From NCBI GenBank assembly GCA_017456545.1, contig JAFTJE010000039.1, positions 1 through 43,581 on the forward strand: a stretch of DNA of 43,581 nt, in the 5' to 3' direction. The notes under the pieces are model-generated. The model saw nothing but the letters and a program-made list of their open reading frames with translations. It was not told the DNA's origin and made no database searches. Origin of the DNA: Clostridia bacterium (GTDB taxonomy: Bacteria; Bacillota; Clostridia; Oscillospirales; CAG-272). Below, in pieces: positions 24,543 through 33,316 of this stretch (positions are counted from its first letter, which is position 1; the number at the start of each line of letters is the position of its first letter). Both the position numbers and the translations under genes were made by a program.

Positions 24543-26449
24543 ATATGAAAATTGAGCTTTCAAAAAAAGATAAAGGCAGATTGCTTCGGATTATATTATC
24601 ACTAATAATATTTGTTCCCTTACTGATAGCCGACAAAATATTTGATATTGGCGGGCAGACACAAATCGGATGGGCTTTGCCTTGTGTACTATATTTTACT
24701 GTATATATAATTATAGGATACGATGTTTTATATAAGGCTGTAGTAAATGTGGCTCATTTGAATCCCTTGGATGAGAATTTTCTTATGTGTATAGCCACCT
24801 TGGGTGCATTTGCATTAGCCATTTATACAGGAGTAAGAGGAGAAGGGACCGAGGGCTTTGAGGAGGGCTGTGCTGTTCTGATATTTTATCAAATAGGAGA
24901 GCTTTTTCAAAGCATAGCAACAGAAAAATCAAGAAGGTCCATAGCATCTCTTATGGATATATGCCCCGATTTTGCCAATGTAATACGAAACGGTATAATA
25001 GAAGCCGTATTACCGGAGGAGGTATCGGTAGGCGAGACAGTTGTGGTCAGGGCAGGAGAAAAAGTACCTCTTGACGGAGAGATAATAAGTGGAGTATCAT
25101 CTATAGATTCAAGCTCATTAACAGGTGAGTCTGTGCCTGTCGAATTATCTCCCGGTGATAAGGTTATTAGTGGATGTATAAATCTGACATCTACTATAGA
25201 GATTAGGGTAGAGAAGGAATTTACCGATTCAACAGTGTCAAAAATTCTTGAGCTTGTGGAAAATGCTTCTGACAAAAAGTCGAAAACCGAGTCGTTTATT
25301 ACAAAATTTGCAAGATGGTATACGCCGGTGGTTGTAGCCCTTGCCATATGTCTTGCTGTGATTCCCACTCTTGTCTTCGGCGATGGGGAGGTCTGGATAT
25401 ATAGGTCCCTGAGCTTTCTTGTGGTGTCATGTCCCTGTGCAATTGTAATATCCGTTCCAATGGCTTTTTTTATGGGTATCGGTACCTCTTCAAAAAGCTT
25501 TATACTTGTAAAGGGTTCTGATTATATAGAGAAGCTTGATAAGGCAAAGACCTTTGTTTTTGACAAAACCGGCACTCTTACAACAGGTGAGTTCCAAATT
25601 GTATCCGTATATCCTGAGGAAAAGGAACAGGAGATATTAAGGCTTGCAGCTATTGCAGAGGTAGACTCCATCCACCCAATAGCTAAATCAATAGTGAAAA
25701 AGTATGGGCAAGCTGTTGATAAGGGATATACCACAGAAAGCCTGGCAGGATACGGTATAATAGCAAGAAACAACAACGACGAGATACTTTGTGGGAGCTA
25801 TAAGCTTATGGAAGGCCACGGTATAGCGTGTCCGTTACAGAGTGAAGAGCACACTGCCGTATATGTAGCACATAACGGTCTATATATTGGCGTTATATTA
25901 ATTGCTGACGAGATAAAAAAGGATGTAAAGAAAGCTGTATCCGAGCTTAAAAATATGGGTGTAAAATGTGTAATGCTCACAGGGGATAGAGAAGAAAGTG
26001 CTAAAAAAGTGGCAGAGAGTGTGGGAATTTCAGATTACAGAGCAGCCTTATTGCCACAAAATAAGGTTTATGAGGTTGAAAGGCTGATGGGCCGGGATGG
26101 GAAGGACGGATATGTATGCTTCGTTGGTGACGGAATAAACGATGCTCCCGTTCTTATGCGTTCCGATATCGGTATTTCCATGGGGTCGCTGGGAAGCGAT
26201 GCTGCTATTGAGGCATCGAATATTGTATTGACAAGAGATGATATAACCTCCCTTGTAAGGGCAAAGTCCATAGCAAGGGGCACTGTCAGAATAGCAAAGC
26301 AAAATATAATCATTCCTCTTTTTATAAAAATAGGGATTCTTATTCTTTCCACATTGGGAATTGCAAATATGTGGATGGCAGTATTCGGTGATGTAGGTGT
26401 GGCTGTGCTTGCAATATTGAACTCTATGAGAATCGGCAGAATTAAATAA
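24539..26449 (+). CDS. Zinc/cadmium/lead-exporting P1B-2 ATPase
   Basis: The 636-residue pump lacks an N-terminal HMA domain. It shows the actuator TGES, the channel motif S-C-P-C-A, DKTGTLTTGEF, S-I-H-P-I-A-K-S, TGDREESA and GDGINDAPVL in order. The lysine after IIIPLFI in helix 7 and the aspartate in GDVGVAVLAILNSMR of helix 8 mark the P1B-2 (Zn, Cd, Pb) group. The start is a GTG (24539) overlapping the HMA stop; an ATG two codons on (24545) is an alternative, and coupling makes either plausible. The zinc-type repressor in the same operon supports zinc or cadmium. Confidence 0.94.
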   Translation: MNMKIELSKKDKGRLLRIILSLIIFVPLLIADKIFDIGGQTQIGWALPCVLYFTVYIIIGYDVLYKAVVNVAHLNPLDENFLMCIATLGAFALAIYTGVRGEGTEGFEEGCAVLIFYQIGELFQSIATEKSRRSIASLMDICPDFANVIRNGIIEAVLPEEVSVGETVVVRAGEKVPLDGEIISGVSSIDSSSLTGESVPVELSPGDKVISGCINLTSTIEIRVEKEFTDSTVSKILELVENASDKKSKTESFITKFARWYTPVVVALAICLAVIPTLVFGDGEVWIYRSLSFLVVSCPCAIVISVPMAFFMGIGTSSKSFILVKGSDYIEKLDKAKTFVFDKTGTLTTGEFQIVSVYPEEKEQEILRLAAIAEVDSIHPIAKSIVKKYGQAVDKGYTTESLAGYGIIARNNNDEILCGSYKLMEGHGIACPLQSEEHTAVYVAHNGLYIGVILIADEIKKDVKKAVSELKNMGVKCVMLTGDREESAKKVAESVGISDYRAALLPQNKVYEVERLMGRDGKDGYVCFVGDGINDAPVLMRSDIGISMGSLGSDAAIEASNIVLTRDDITSLVRAKSIARGTVRIAKQNIIIPLFIKIGILILSTLGIANMWMAVFGDVGVAVLAILNSMRIGRIK

Positions 26450-26480
26450 TACCTTTAATACAAATAATTTAGCGTAAAAT

Positions 26481-26516
26481 AAAAAATGATGCTGAAAGCT
26501 TCAGCATCATTTTTTA
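26481..26516. terminator. Bidirectional intrinsic terminator
   Basis: AAAAAATGATGCTGAA (26481-26496) pairs with its complement (26500-26515) around a 3-base loop, with Ts on one side and As on the other. It ends both the metal operon and the convergent hom-lysC-asd operon. Confidence 0.9.
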
Positions 26517-26527
26517 TTTATAAAGAA

Positions 26528-27529
26528 TCAGTCAATAAGTGCTTCTGCAATCTGTACAGCGTTGGTTGCGGCACCCTTACGAACCTGGTCGCCACAGCAC
26601 CAGAGGGTAATTGCATTGTCAAATACAAGATCCTCACGAACTCTGCCAACATATACAAGGTCCTGGTCGGATGTAACGATGGGCATAGGATAAATCTTGT
26701 TTTCGCCGTCATCATAGAGCTTACAGCCCTTTTCATTTGCAATAGCGTTTTTAACCTGTTCAGCTGTGAGCTTATCCTCTGTAACAACAGTTACGGAAAT
26801 AGAGTGGGAACGAACTACAGGAACACGAACACAGGTACAAGTAACCTTAAGCTCGGGGAGGTGGAGAATCTTTCTGCCCTCGTTCTGCATTTTCATTTCC
26901 TCTGTGGAGTATCCGTTCTCACCGAAGGAGCCAATCTGGGGGATAAGGTTAGCTACAATCTGATGCTGGAACACCTCAACATTGATGTCGCCACCGTTTA
27001 CCATAGCTTTCATCTGGTCCATAAGCTCAACAGGACCTGCTGCACCTGCACCGCTTGTTGCCTGATATGTAGAGGCAATCATACCCTTAATCTTAGAGAG
27101 CTTATTGATTGCATTTACAGCAACAAGTGTAATAATGGTAGAGCAGTTGGGGTTAGATATAATACCCTTATTCTTTCTTGCATCCTCTGCATTGATTTCG
27201 GGAACTACAAGGGGAACATCATCATTCATACGGAATGCACTGGAATTGTCTATAAATACAGCACCTGCCTTAACAATATGGGGTGCAAGCTCCTTTGCAA
27301 GAGCATTGGATGCAGCACCGAGAACAAAATCCATACCCTCAAAGGCATCGGCACAAGCAAGCTGTACCTCATAATCCTTGCCACAGAAGGGAATCTTTTT
27401 ACCAACGGAACGGGCACTTGCAAGGAGTCTTAATTCTCCCATAGGGAACTGTCTTTCCTCAAGGACCTTGAGCATTTCTCTTCCTACGGCACCTGTAGCA
27501 CCGAGGATAGCAACATTGTATTTTTTCAT
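26528..27529 (-). CDS. asd: Aspartate-semialdehyde dehydrogenase
   Basis: The 333-residue enzyme reduces aspartyl phosphate to aspartate semialdehyde with NADPH, the second step toward threonine, methionine and lysine. The N-terminal Rossmann motif is ILGATGAVGREMLKVL. The catalytic cysteine lies in SNPNCSTI (about residue 126), the active-site region includes TYQATSGAGAAG, and the acid/base histidine is in RVPVVRSHS. GAGG precedes the start at 27529. It is the third gene of the hom-lysC-asd operon and faces the metal operon across a shared terminator. Confidence 0.96.
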   Translation of the reverse strand: MKKYNVAILGATGAVGREMLKVLEERQFPMGELRLLASARSVGKKIPFCGKDYEVQLACADAFEGMDFVLGAASNALAKELAPHIVKAGAVFIDNSSAFRMNDDVPLVVPEINAEDARKNKGIISNPNCSTIITLVAVNAINKLSKIKGMIASTYQATSGAGAAGPVELMDQMKAMVNGGDINVEVFQHQIVANLIPQIGSFGENGYSTEEMKMQNEGRKILHLPELKVTCTCVRVPVVRSHSISVTVVTEDKLTAEQVKNAIANEKGCKLYDDGENKIYPMPIVTSDQDLVYVGRVREDLVFDNAITLWCCGDQVRKGAATNAVQIAEALID

Positions 27530-27549
27530 TTTTATATACCTCGCTTGAA

Positions 27550-28863
27550 TTATTCGCTAAGTGCGTAAAGAACCTTAATAGCCTTAGCGTAGTCTGTGTC
27601 GTTGACACCGATTATGATATTAATTTCATCAGCACCCTGCTCAATCATTCTGATATTGATGTTGTTTTCGCCAAGGGCTGTAAATATTCTGCCTGCAATA
27701 CCGATATTGTCAGCAAGCTTTCTTCCTACAATAGCAATAAGGCTCACCTCGTTTACTATCTGTACGCTATCGGGAGCAAGTCTCTCGTTTATCTGGGAGA
27801 TAAGATCGTGTAGACAGCTTTCAATAGCACTGGACGCTACTACAATGGAGAAGGAGTCGATACTGCTGGGAATGTGCTCAATAGAAATACCGAGGTTTTC
27901 AAATACCTCAAGTGTTCTTCTGATGTATCCTATCTCCTCATTCATTCTGCTTTTTGCAATTGTTATGATGGAGTAGTTCTTCTTACCGGAGATACCTGTT
28001 ATAAAGTTGCTTCCCTTATCATCATCCTCAAAGCTCTCCATAATAAGTGTACCTGGAGCATTCATATCATTTGTATTCTTGATGTAAAGGGGAATATTTT
28101 TACTTCTTACGGGGAATACAGTTTCCTCGTGGAGAACCTCTGCACCCATGTAAGAGAGCTCACGAAGCTCACTGAAGGTAACCCTGTCAATAGGTCTGGG
28201 GTTAGCAACGATTCTTGGGTCAACAGTCATAATTCCGGACACATCTGTCCAGTTTTCGTACATATCGGCATCAATTGCCGCAGCTGCGATAGCACCTGTT
28301 ATGTCGGAGCCACCACGGGAGAAGGTCTTGATGCTTCCGTCAGGATTTACACCGTAAAAGCCGGGGATAACGATTCTTGAGTTTTCTTCAACAATTGAGG
28401 CAAGGTTTTCATATGTTTTTTCAAAGTTAACCTTTCCGTTGTATCCGAAAACAAGCCAATCGGCACTGTCCACAAATTTGTAGCCGAGGTATTCAGCCAT
28501 AAGTCTGGCATTAAGATATTCACCACGGGATACAATGTAGTCAACACTTGTCTTTTTATTAAGATTTGCCTCGATATTTACAAGCTCTGTTTCGAGGTCC
28601 TGCTTAAGACCGCAGGATGCATATATCTCACGGTATCTGTCCTTAATCTTTTCAAAGATATCGTTGTAGGGAGCATTGTACTTGATGTGTGCATGGAGAA
28701 TATAGAGCAGGTCAGTTACCTTTGTATCTCCACTGAATCTCTTACCGGGGGCAGAAACAACTACAATAGCTCTGGATGGGTCTGCCTCAACAATTCTCTT
28801 AACCTTTGCGAAGGATTCTCCCGATGCTAAGGAAGAGCCTCCGAATTTTAATACCTTAATCAT
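27550..28863 (-). CDS. lysC: Aspartate kinase, monofunctional
   Basis: This 437-residue enzyme phosphorylates aspartate, the committed step of the pathway. Signatures include KFGGSSLASGESF at the N-terminus, VVVSAPGKRFSGD, SRGEYLNARLMAEYLG, FSRGGSDITGA and the kinase-domain end FSELRELSYMGAEVLHEE. Two ACT domains (about 295-437) follow, with SRMNEEIGYIRRTLEVFENL and ENNINIRMIEQGADEINIIIG. These bind amino acids, so feedback inhibition is expected; which amino acid cannot be told. GAGGAG at the end of hom is its ribosome binding site. The symbol lysC is used generically for this class. Confidence 0.95.
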   Translation of the reverse strand: MIKVLKFGGSSLASGESFAKVKRIVEADPSRAIVVVSAPGKRFSGDTKVTDLLYILHAHIKYNAPYNDIFEKIKDRYREIYASCGLKQDLETELVNIEANLNKKTSVDYIVSRGEYLNARLMAEYLGYKFVDSADWLVFGYNGKVNFEKTYENLASIVEENSRIVIPGFYGVNPDGSIKTFSRGGSDITGAIAAAAIDADMYENWTDVSGIMTVDPRIVANPRPIDRVTFSELRELSYMGAEVLHEETVFPVRSKNIPLYIKNTNDMNAPGTLIMESFEDDDKGSNFITGISGKKNYSIITIAKSRMNEEIGYIRRTLEVFENLGISIEHIPSSIDSFSIVVASSAIESCLHDLISQINERLAPDSVQIVNEVSLIAIVGRKLADNIGIAGRIFTALGENNINIRMIEQGADEINIIIGVNDTDYAKAIKVLYALSE

Positions 28864-28866
28864 AAT

Positions 28867-30012
28867 TTACTCCTCTATTCCGGCAAAGAATGCACATTTA
28901 TCCTTTGCAAAAATTTCCTTTGCAATGCTGTGGATATCCTTAACGCCGATTTTCTTTGTTAATATATAGTTTACTCCGTCGATTGCTTCCTTGCTATCAA
29001 TAATATCACCGGGGAGCTCTGCGTTTGCTCTTACATAGTATTTTCTCTTGCATACGCCATTGTCAACATTAGCTTCCTTTGTGGGATATACAAGTGCTGT
29101 ATCACCCTTTAAGATATCAATAACATCCTGTGCAAGGGAATTACCTGTGGGATACTTACCGGCACCCTGACCGTAGAAGGAAAGCCTGCCAACCCCCTCA
29201 CCAAAGAGAGTAATCATATTGAAATTCTTGAATACATTAGCCTCGAGCTGCTCATAGCCGAGTATGGTCGGTTCAACAAAAACCGATACCGTATCGCTGT
29301 TTTTCGTACCAAAGCCCAGGTAACGAACGGTTTTATTGAGCTTGGACTTGATGTAATCAATATCTGTCTTCTTAATATTGCGAAGACCGAATACATTAAC
29401 ATCCTCTTCCTTTATTATTGTATCAAAGGCGATGGAGGAGGATATAGCTGTCTTTCTCGCTGTGTCAAGACCGTCAATATCAGCAGAGGGATTAGCCTCG
29501 GCATAGCCAAGGGCCTGAGCCTCCTTTAATACCTCGTCAAAATCACGGGAGTCGGTAATCATAGCGTCGAGGATAAAGTTAGTGGTACCGTTCATAATAC
29601 CCATTACCTTTGTAATCTCGTCACATCTTGTACCACGCTTGAGATTGTATAGCCAGGGAATACCGCCACCTGCAGAGGATGTGAATTTTATTGTCACACC
29701 GTTTTCAATGGCCAATCTATGGAGCTCATCGTAATATGTGCAGATAAGGTGCTTGTTGGAGCTGACTACATGCTTACCTGCCTTAAGTGCCTCTATAACA
29801 AAGGTGTGGGCAGGCTCAAGACCACCGATAGCCTCAGCAACAACTGTGATTTCCTTATCATTAAGTATATCGTCAAAGTTACTTGTCAATTTATCTCCAA
29901 GGCCCTCGTGCTGACGGATGTCAAGTACCTTTTTCACATCATATCCGTAGTGGGTAAGGATTTCATAAGCACCGGAACCTACCACACCAAAGCCTAAAAT
30001 TGCAATTTTCAT
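28867..30012 (-). CDS. hom: Homoserine dehydrogenase without ACT domain
   Basis: The 381-residue enzyme reduces aspartate semialdehyde to homoserine. The N-terminal Rossmann motif is ILGFGVVGSGAYEIL; further motifs are EAIGGLEPAHTFV, VVSSNKHLI, TSSAGGGIPWL, the NGTTNFIL core, and DIDGLDTARKTAISSSIAF with the catalytic aspartate and lysine. The length is about 50 residues short of the Bacillus type; the C-terminus ends after YILTKKIGVKDIHSIAKEIF and has no clear ACT domain, so feedback control by threonine may rest elsewhere. It is the first gene of the operon, divergent from thrC. Confidence 0.95.
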   Translation of the reverse strand: MKIAILGFGVVGSGAYEILTHYGYDVKKVLDIRQHEGLGDKLTSNFDDILNDKEITVVAEAIGGLEPAHTFVIEALKAGKHVVSSNKHLICTYYDELHRLAIENGVTIKFTSSAGGGIPWLYNLKRGTRCDEITKVMGIMNGTTNFILDAMITDSRDFDEVLKEAQALGYAEANPSADIDGLDTARKTAISSSIAFDTIIKEEDVNVFGLRNIKKTDIDYIKSKLNKTVRYLGFGTKNSDTVSVFVEPTILGYEQLEANVFKNFNMITLFGEGVGRLSFYGQGAGKYPTGNSLAQDVIDILKGDTALVYPTKEANVDNGVCKRKYYVRANAELPGDIIDSKEAIDGVNYILTKKIGVKDIHSIAKEIFAKDKCAFFAGIEE

Positions 30013-30071
30013 AAAAAATTTACCTTTCCTCGTGTCTTTATTTCAAAAACACTTGTATTTTGTTTGCAAAT

Positions 30072-30100
30072 AGTGTATCATATAAGAAATAAAAAATCAA
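30072..30100 (-). promoter_or_regulatory. Promoter of the hom-lysC-asd operon
   Basis: On the minus strand TTGATT (30095-30100), 17 bases, then TACACT (30072-30077). The gap to thrC is only 104 bases, so the thrC promoter must overlap it; a clean plus-strand pair was not found. Confidence 0.7.
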
Positions 30101-30116
30101 GAGGTATTTTGAAAAA

Positions 30117-31613
30117 ATGTGGTATTTAAGTACAAGAAATGAAAAAATAAGAAAAACTCCCGCCGAGGCTATACTTAAGGGAATTGCCGATGACGGTGGA
30201 TTATATATGCCGGAGTGCTTCTGCTCTGCAAAATTCCCTATGGATAAGCTTACAGAAATGGGAGCAAAGGAAATATCAGCAAAGGTTTTATCCCTTCTTT
30301 TCTCAGGTGATTCCATGTTCCCCGAGACCGAGGATAAGGCTGAGGCATTTCTCGGTGCTGTTAAGAGAGGCTATGACGGAAGATTTGACGATGAGGATTA
30401 CGCCCCCCTCGCCAAGGTTGGCGATGCTTATGTGATGGAGCTTTATCACGGACCCACATGTGCATTTAAGGATGTGGCCCTCCAGCTTCTCCCCCAGCTT
30501 GTAGCAGAGGCGAAGCGTGCAACAGGAATGAAGGACGAGATTGTAATTCTTACAGCTACAAGCGGAGATACAGGCTCAGCAGCTCTTTCCGGCTTCTCAG
30601 ATGTTGAGGGCACTAAGATAATCGTATTCTATCCCAAGCACGGCATCAGTGCAGTACAGGAGAGACAGATGGTTTCCTGTAAGGGTAAAAATACCTGCGT
30701 TGTAGCCGTTGAAGGTAATTTTGACGATGCACAGAGTGGCGTTAAGAATATTTTTGCAACACTTCAGCTTCCCGAGGGTGTTAAGCTCTCCAGTGCCAAC
30801 TCAATTAACATAGGCAGACTTGCTCCCCAGGTGGCATATTACTTCAAGGCATACCGTGACCTTATTAATAATAAGGAAGTAAAAATGGGAGATAAGGTTA
30901 ACTTCATCGTTCCCACAGGTAACTTCGGTGATATTTTGGCAGGTTACTTTGCTATGAAGATGGGTCTCCCCGTCGGCAAGCTTGTTTGTGCCTCCAACGA
31001 GAATAAGGTTCTTACCGATTTCTTTGCAGATGGCTCTTATAACAAGAACAGAGATTTCCATATTACAAAGTCTCCCTCTATGGATATCCTTATTTCCTCT
31101 AATCTTGAAAGACTCCTTTACCTTGTATGCGGAGCAGAAAAATGTGCCTCCTATATGAAGGACCTTAAGGAAAAGGGTGAGTATAAGATAAGTGCAGAGG
31201 AGCTTAGCACAATTAAAGAGGTGTTTGACGCAGGCTTTGCAAATGACGATACAACTCTTAAGGTAATTAAGGATGTATACGAGAAGCACGGATACATTAT
31301 GGATACCCATACAGCAGTTGCATGGAAGGTATATGAGGATTGGGCTAAGGAAAATGGCAACGGATATAAGAGTGTAGTTCTTTCCACAGCCTCAGCATAT
31401 AAATTCTCAAACAGCGTTATGAACGCTATCGGCAAGGAATATGATGATGAGTTCGACGCACTCGAAAAGCTCCATAAGGAAACAGGTGCAAGAATCCCCG
31501 GCTCCCTTGTGGGCATTAAGGAAAAGCCCGTAGTACATAAAAATGTAGTTAAAAAGGAAGATATGCTTACCTTTGTTTCCGATATGGTAGGTAAAAGGGA
31601 ATGGACAAAATAA
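30117..31613 (+). CDS. thrC: Threonine synthase
   Basis: The 498-residue PLP enzyme turns O-phosphohomoserine into threonine. It opens MWYLSTRNEK, the usual start of the long-form family. The PLP lysine lies in GPTCAFKDVALQLLPQL; the phosphate-binding loop is TATSGDTGSAAL, and further motifs are VVAVEGNFDDAQSGVK, SANSINIGRLAPQ and VPTGNFGDILAGYFAMKMGLP. An AGAGGT box lies about ten bases before the ATG. The 3' end overlaps thrB by 13 bases. Confidence 0.96.
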   Translation: MWYLSTRNEKIRKTPAEAILKGIADDGGLYMPECFCSAKFPMDKLTEMGAKEISAKVLSLLFSGDSMFPETEDKAEAFLGAVKRGYDGRFDDEDYAPLAKVGDAYVMELYHGPTCAFKDVALQLLPQLVAEAKRATGMKDEIVILTATSGDTGSAALSGFSDVEGTKIIVFYPKHGISAVQERQMVSCKGKNTCVVAVEGNFDDAQSGVKNIFATLQLPEGVKLSSANSINIGRLAPQVAYYFKAYRDLINNKEVKMGDKVNFIVPTGNFGDILAGYFAMKMGLPVGKLVCASNENKVLTDFFADGSYNKNRDFHITKSPSMDILISSNLERLLYLVCGAEKCASYMKDLKEKGEYKISAEELSTIKEVFDAGFANDDTTLKVIKDVYEKHGYIMDTHTAVAWKVYEDWAKENGNGYKSVVLSTASAYKFSNSVMNAIGKEYDDEFDALEKLHKETGARIPGSLVGIKEKPVVHKNVVKKEDMLTFVSDMVGKREWTK

Positions 31614-32479
31614 GGATAAAGGTACCTGCTACCTCTGCCAATATTGGCTCGGGCTTTGACTGTATGGGCATAGCCTTTCAAAAATATAACACCTTCGAGT
31701 TTGAAAGGATGACTCTCGGCGTTAAATTTGAGGGCTGTGATAACAAATATGCAAATGTGCACAATTTATCATATGTTGCATATAAGGCTGTTTGCGATAA
31801 GCTCGGTGTAAAATGCAATGTCAGAATTACAACATTAGATATAGATGTTCCCGTTTCCCGTGGGCTGGGCTCATCCGCTACTCTTATAGTAGCCGGTGCC
31901 ATAGGGGCAAATATCCTGAACGGAAACCGACTTACAAAGGAGCAGATACTTGCTATATGCAATGATATAGAGGGACATCCGGACAATATCGCACCGGCAC
32001 TGTACGGAGGACTTTGTGCCTCGGTTGTAATAGACGGCACACCCGTAACAGTAAAATATCCCATTAGCGAGGATGTGTATTTCACTGCCGTTGTCCCTGA
32101 CTTTGAGGTCAGGACAAAGGAGGCAAGGGCAACATTGCCGAAGCAGATAAATCATAGGGATGCAATATTTAATCTGTCCCGTACAGCTATATTGCCCCAC
32201 GCCCTTGAAACAGCAAATTTTCCTCTTATAAAAATTGCTACTCAGGATAGCATACATGAAAAATACAAGCGTCGTCTTTTCAGAAATATATCCGATGTGG
32301 AGGCAATAGCATACGAGTGCGGTGCTACATCCTTTATTATAAGCGGTGCCGGCTCTACCTGCCTTTGCATATCCGACAGACCGATAGAAAAGGAGCTTAA
32401 CGAGGCTATATGCGGTCTCGAAAATAATTGGAGAGCTTTTTCGTTAATCGTTGATGACGAGGGAGCAAGGGAGGCTTAA
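31601..32479 (+). CDS. thrB: Homoserine kinase
   Basis: The 292-residue GHMP kinase makes O-phosphohomoserine from homoserine and ATP. It shows VPATSANIGSGFDCMG near the N-terminus, the glycine-serine ATP loop P-V-S-R-G-L-G-S-S-A-T, GHPDNIAPALYGG, and the C-terminal S-G-A-G-S-T-C motif. It starts within the end of thrC, with AGGTAAAAGGG before its ATG, so the two are translationally coupled. Length is normal. Confidence 0.96.
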   Translation: MDKIRIKVPATSANIGSGFDCMGIAFQKYNTFEFERMTLGVKFEGCDNKYANVHNLSYVAYKAVCDKLGVKCNVRITTLDIDVPVSRGLGSSATLIVAGAIGANILNGNRLTKEQILAICNDIEGHPDNIAPALYGGLCASVVIDGTPVTVKYPISEDVYFTAVVPDFEVRTKEARATLPKQINHRDAIFNLSRTAILPHALETANFPLIKIATQDSIHEKYKRRLFRNISDVEAIAYECGATSFIISGAGSTCLCISDRPIEKELNEAICGLENNWRAFSLIVDDEGAREA

Positions 32480-32480
32480 T

Positions 32481-32921
32481 ATGCACAGTAAATATTTACT
32501 TGTAGATAAAAGTATTCTGCCCGATTACTATGAAAAGGTAATAGAGGCAAGATCCCTTTTATCCAGTGGAAAAATCAATGATGTCAGTGAGGCTGTAAAG
32601 GTAGTTGGCATTTCAAGAAGCACTTATTACAAATATAAGGATTATGTCTTTGCCCTCAATAAGGACACAGGTTGCCGTAAGGCGGTAATATCCTTTACCC
32701 TGTCTCACAAGGCAGGTATTCTCGGAGAGGTGCTCGGCAAGCTTTCTGAAATGGGTGCCAACATTCTCACAATAACTCAGAATATGCCTATTAATTCCCG
32801 TGCCCATGTTGTGGTGTCCCTTGATATTTCCTGCATTGAGGTCGCCCATCTCGAGGAGCTTATCTCTATTCTTAACGGCATCAACGGAGTTACAGGAGCA
32901 AAGCTGATATCAATTGAATAG
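32481..32921 (+). CDS. HTH-ACT domain regulator (PheB/UPF0735-like)
   Basis: The ATG at 32481 follows GGGAGG one base after the thrB stop and gives 146 residues. The N-terminal half holds a helix-turn-helix-like segment, DVSEAVKVVGISRSTYYKYK. The C-terminal half is an ACT domain (about 70-146) with VISFTLSHKAGILGEVLGKL and G-A-N-I-L-T-I-T. ACT domains bind amino acids. Placement at the end of thrC-thrB suggests a sensor of threonine or a related amino acid that controls the pathway; this is inferred from context. Confidence 0.85.
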   Translation: MHSKYLLVDKSILPDYYEKVIEARSLLSSGKINDVSEAVKVVGISRSTYYKYKDYVFALNKDTGCRKAVISFTLSHKAGILGEVLGKLSEMGANILTITQNMPINSRAHVVVSLDISCIEVAHLEELISILNGINGVTGAKLISIE

Positions 32922-33035
32922 CTGAGGGACTAATCTACACACAAAAATACATATTAAAAAAGAACGAAGAATTAGGGCTGTACTCTAAAGGACAGTTTTT
33001 AATTTCAATAGAAAATAGTACCTACCGACAGGAAA

Positions 33036-33068
33036 AGGACAGAGAATGTTTTTTACATGCTCTGTCCT
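33036..33068 (+). terminator. Strong stem-loop after the threonine operon, possible terminator
   Basis: AGGACAGAG (33036-33044) pairs with CTCTGTCCT (33060-33068); inside, ATGT (33046-33049) pairs with ACAT (33055-33058) around TTTTT. The tail CTTTTCTTT is only partly T-rich. It may end the thrC-thrB operon, as no other candidate is seen closer. Confidence 0.5.
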
Positions 33069-33087
33069 CTTTTCTTTGCAAGCACCG

Positions 33088-33286
33088 CATTTGTGGTCAC
33101 AAATGTATATAGTGAAATATTTTGCTTCGCAAAATGTGAAATAATGTTCTGTCGAACATTGTGAAATATCTCACTCTGCTCGATGTGAAATGAAATAAAT
33201 CCCCTAACGCCCGCAGGCATTTCACTCGCTGATAGCGAATTTCACGCACGAAGTGCATTTCACAAATCCCACAAGTGATTTATTTC
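33088..33286. repeat. Hairpin array with GTGAAAT / ATTTCAC linkers
   Basis: Small stems alternate with a fixed linker. Stems: CATTTGTG/CACAAATG (33088-33105); ATTTTGC-TTC-GCAAAAT (33119-33135); AATGTTC-TGTC-GAACATT (33143-33160); a degenerate one near 33168-33184; TCGCT-GAT-AGCGA (33226-33238); GCAC-GAA-GTGC (33246-33255). The linker reads GTGAAAT at about 33112, 33136, 33161 and 33185, then flips to ATTTCAC at about 33219, 33239 and 33256, so the halves can also pair with each other. GAAATAAATC (33192-33201) and GATTTATTTC (33277-33286) enclose the second half. Confidence 0.75.
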
Positions 33287-33288
33287 GT

Positions 33289-33316
33289 TGCGTAGTGTCC
33301 TTAAGGGCACTACGCA
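33289..33316. other. 12-bp stem-loop near the right end of the element
   Basis: TGCGTAGTGTCC pairs with GGGCACTACGCA around TTAA, with one G-T pair. The sequence resembles the terminator stem at 2389-2420 (shared TGCGT...TTAA...ACGCATAT). On the minus strand it lies after the ABC exporter stop, but no T-run follows. Confidence 0.6.

Noticed and set aside
26486-27433. Long open frame on the plus strand opposite asd
   Set aside because: It is cysteine- and asparagine-rich with no domain, lies fully opposite a clear asd gene and starts in the terminator. It is a codon-bias shadow.
30013-30116. T-box or threonine attenuator before thrC or hom
   Set aside because: The gap is only 104 bases and holds the divergent promoters; there is no room for a leader with specifier and antiterminator stems.
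33088-33286. Possible CRISPR array
   Set aside because: Repeats are only 7-8 bases, the variable parts are palindromes, and the linker changes orientation. No cas gene is present.
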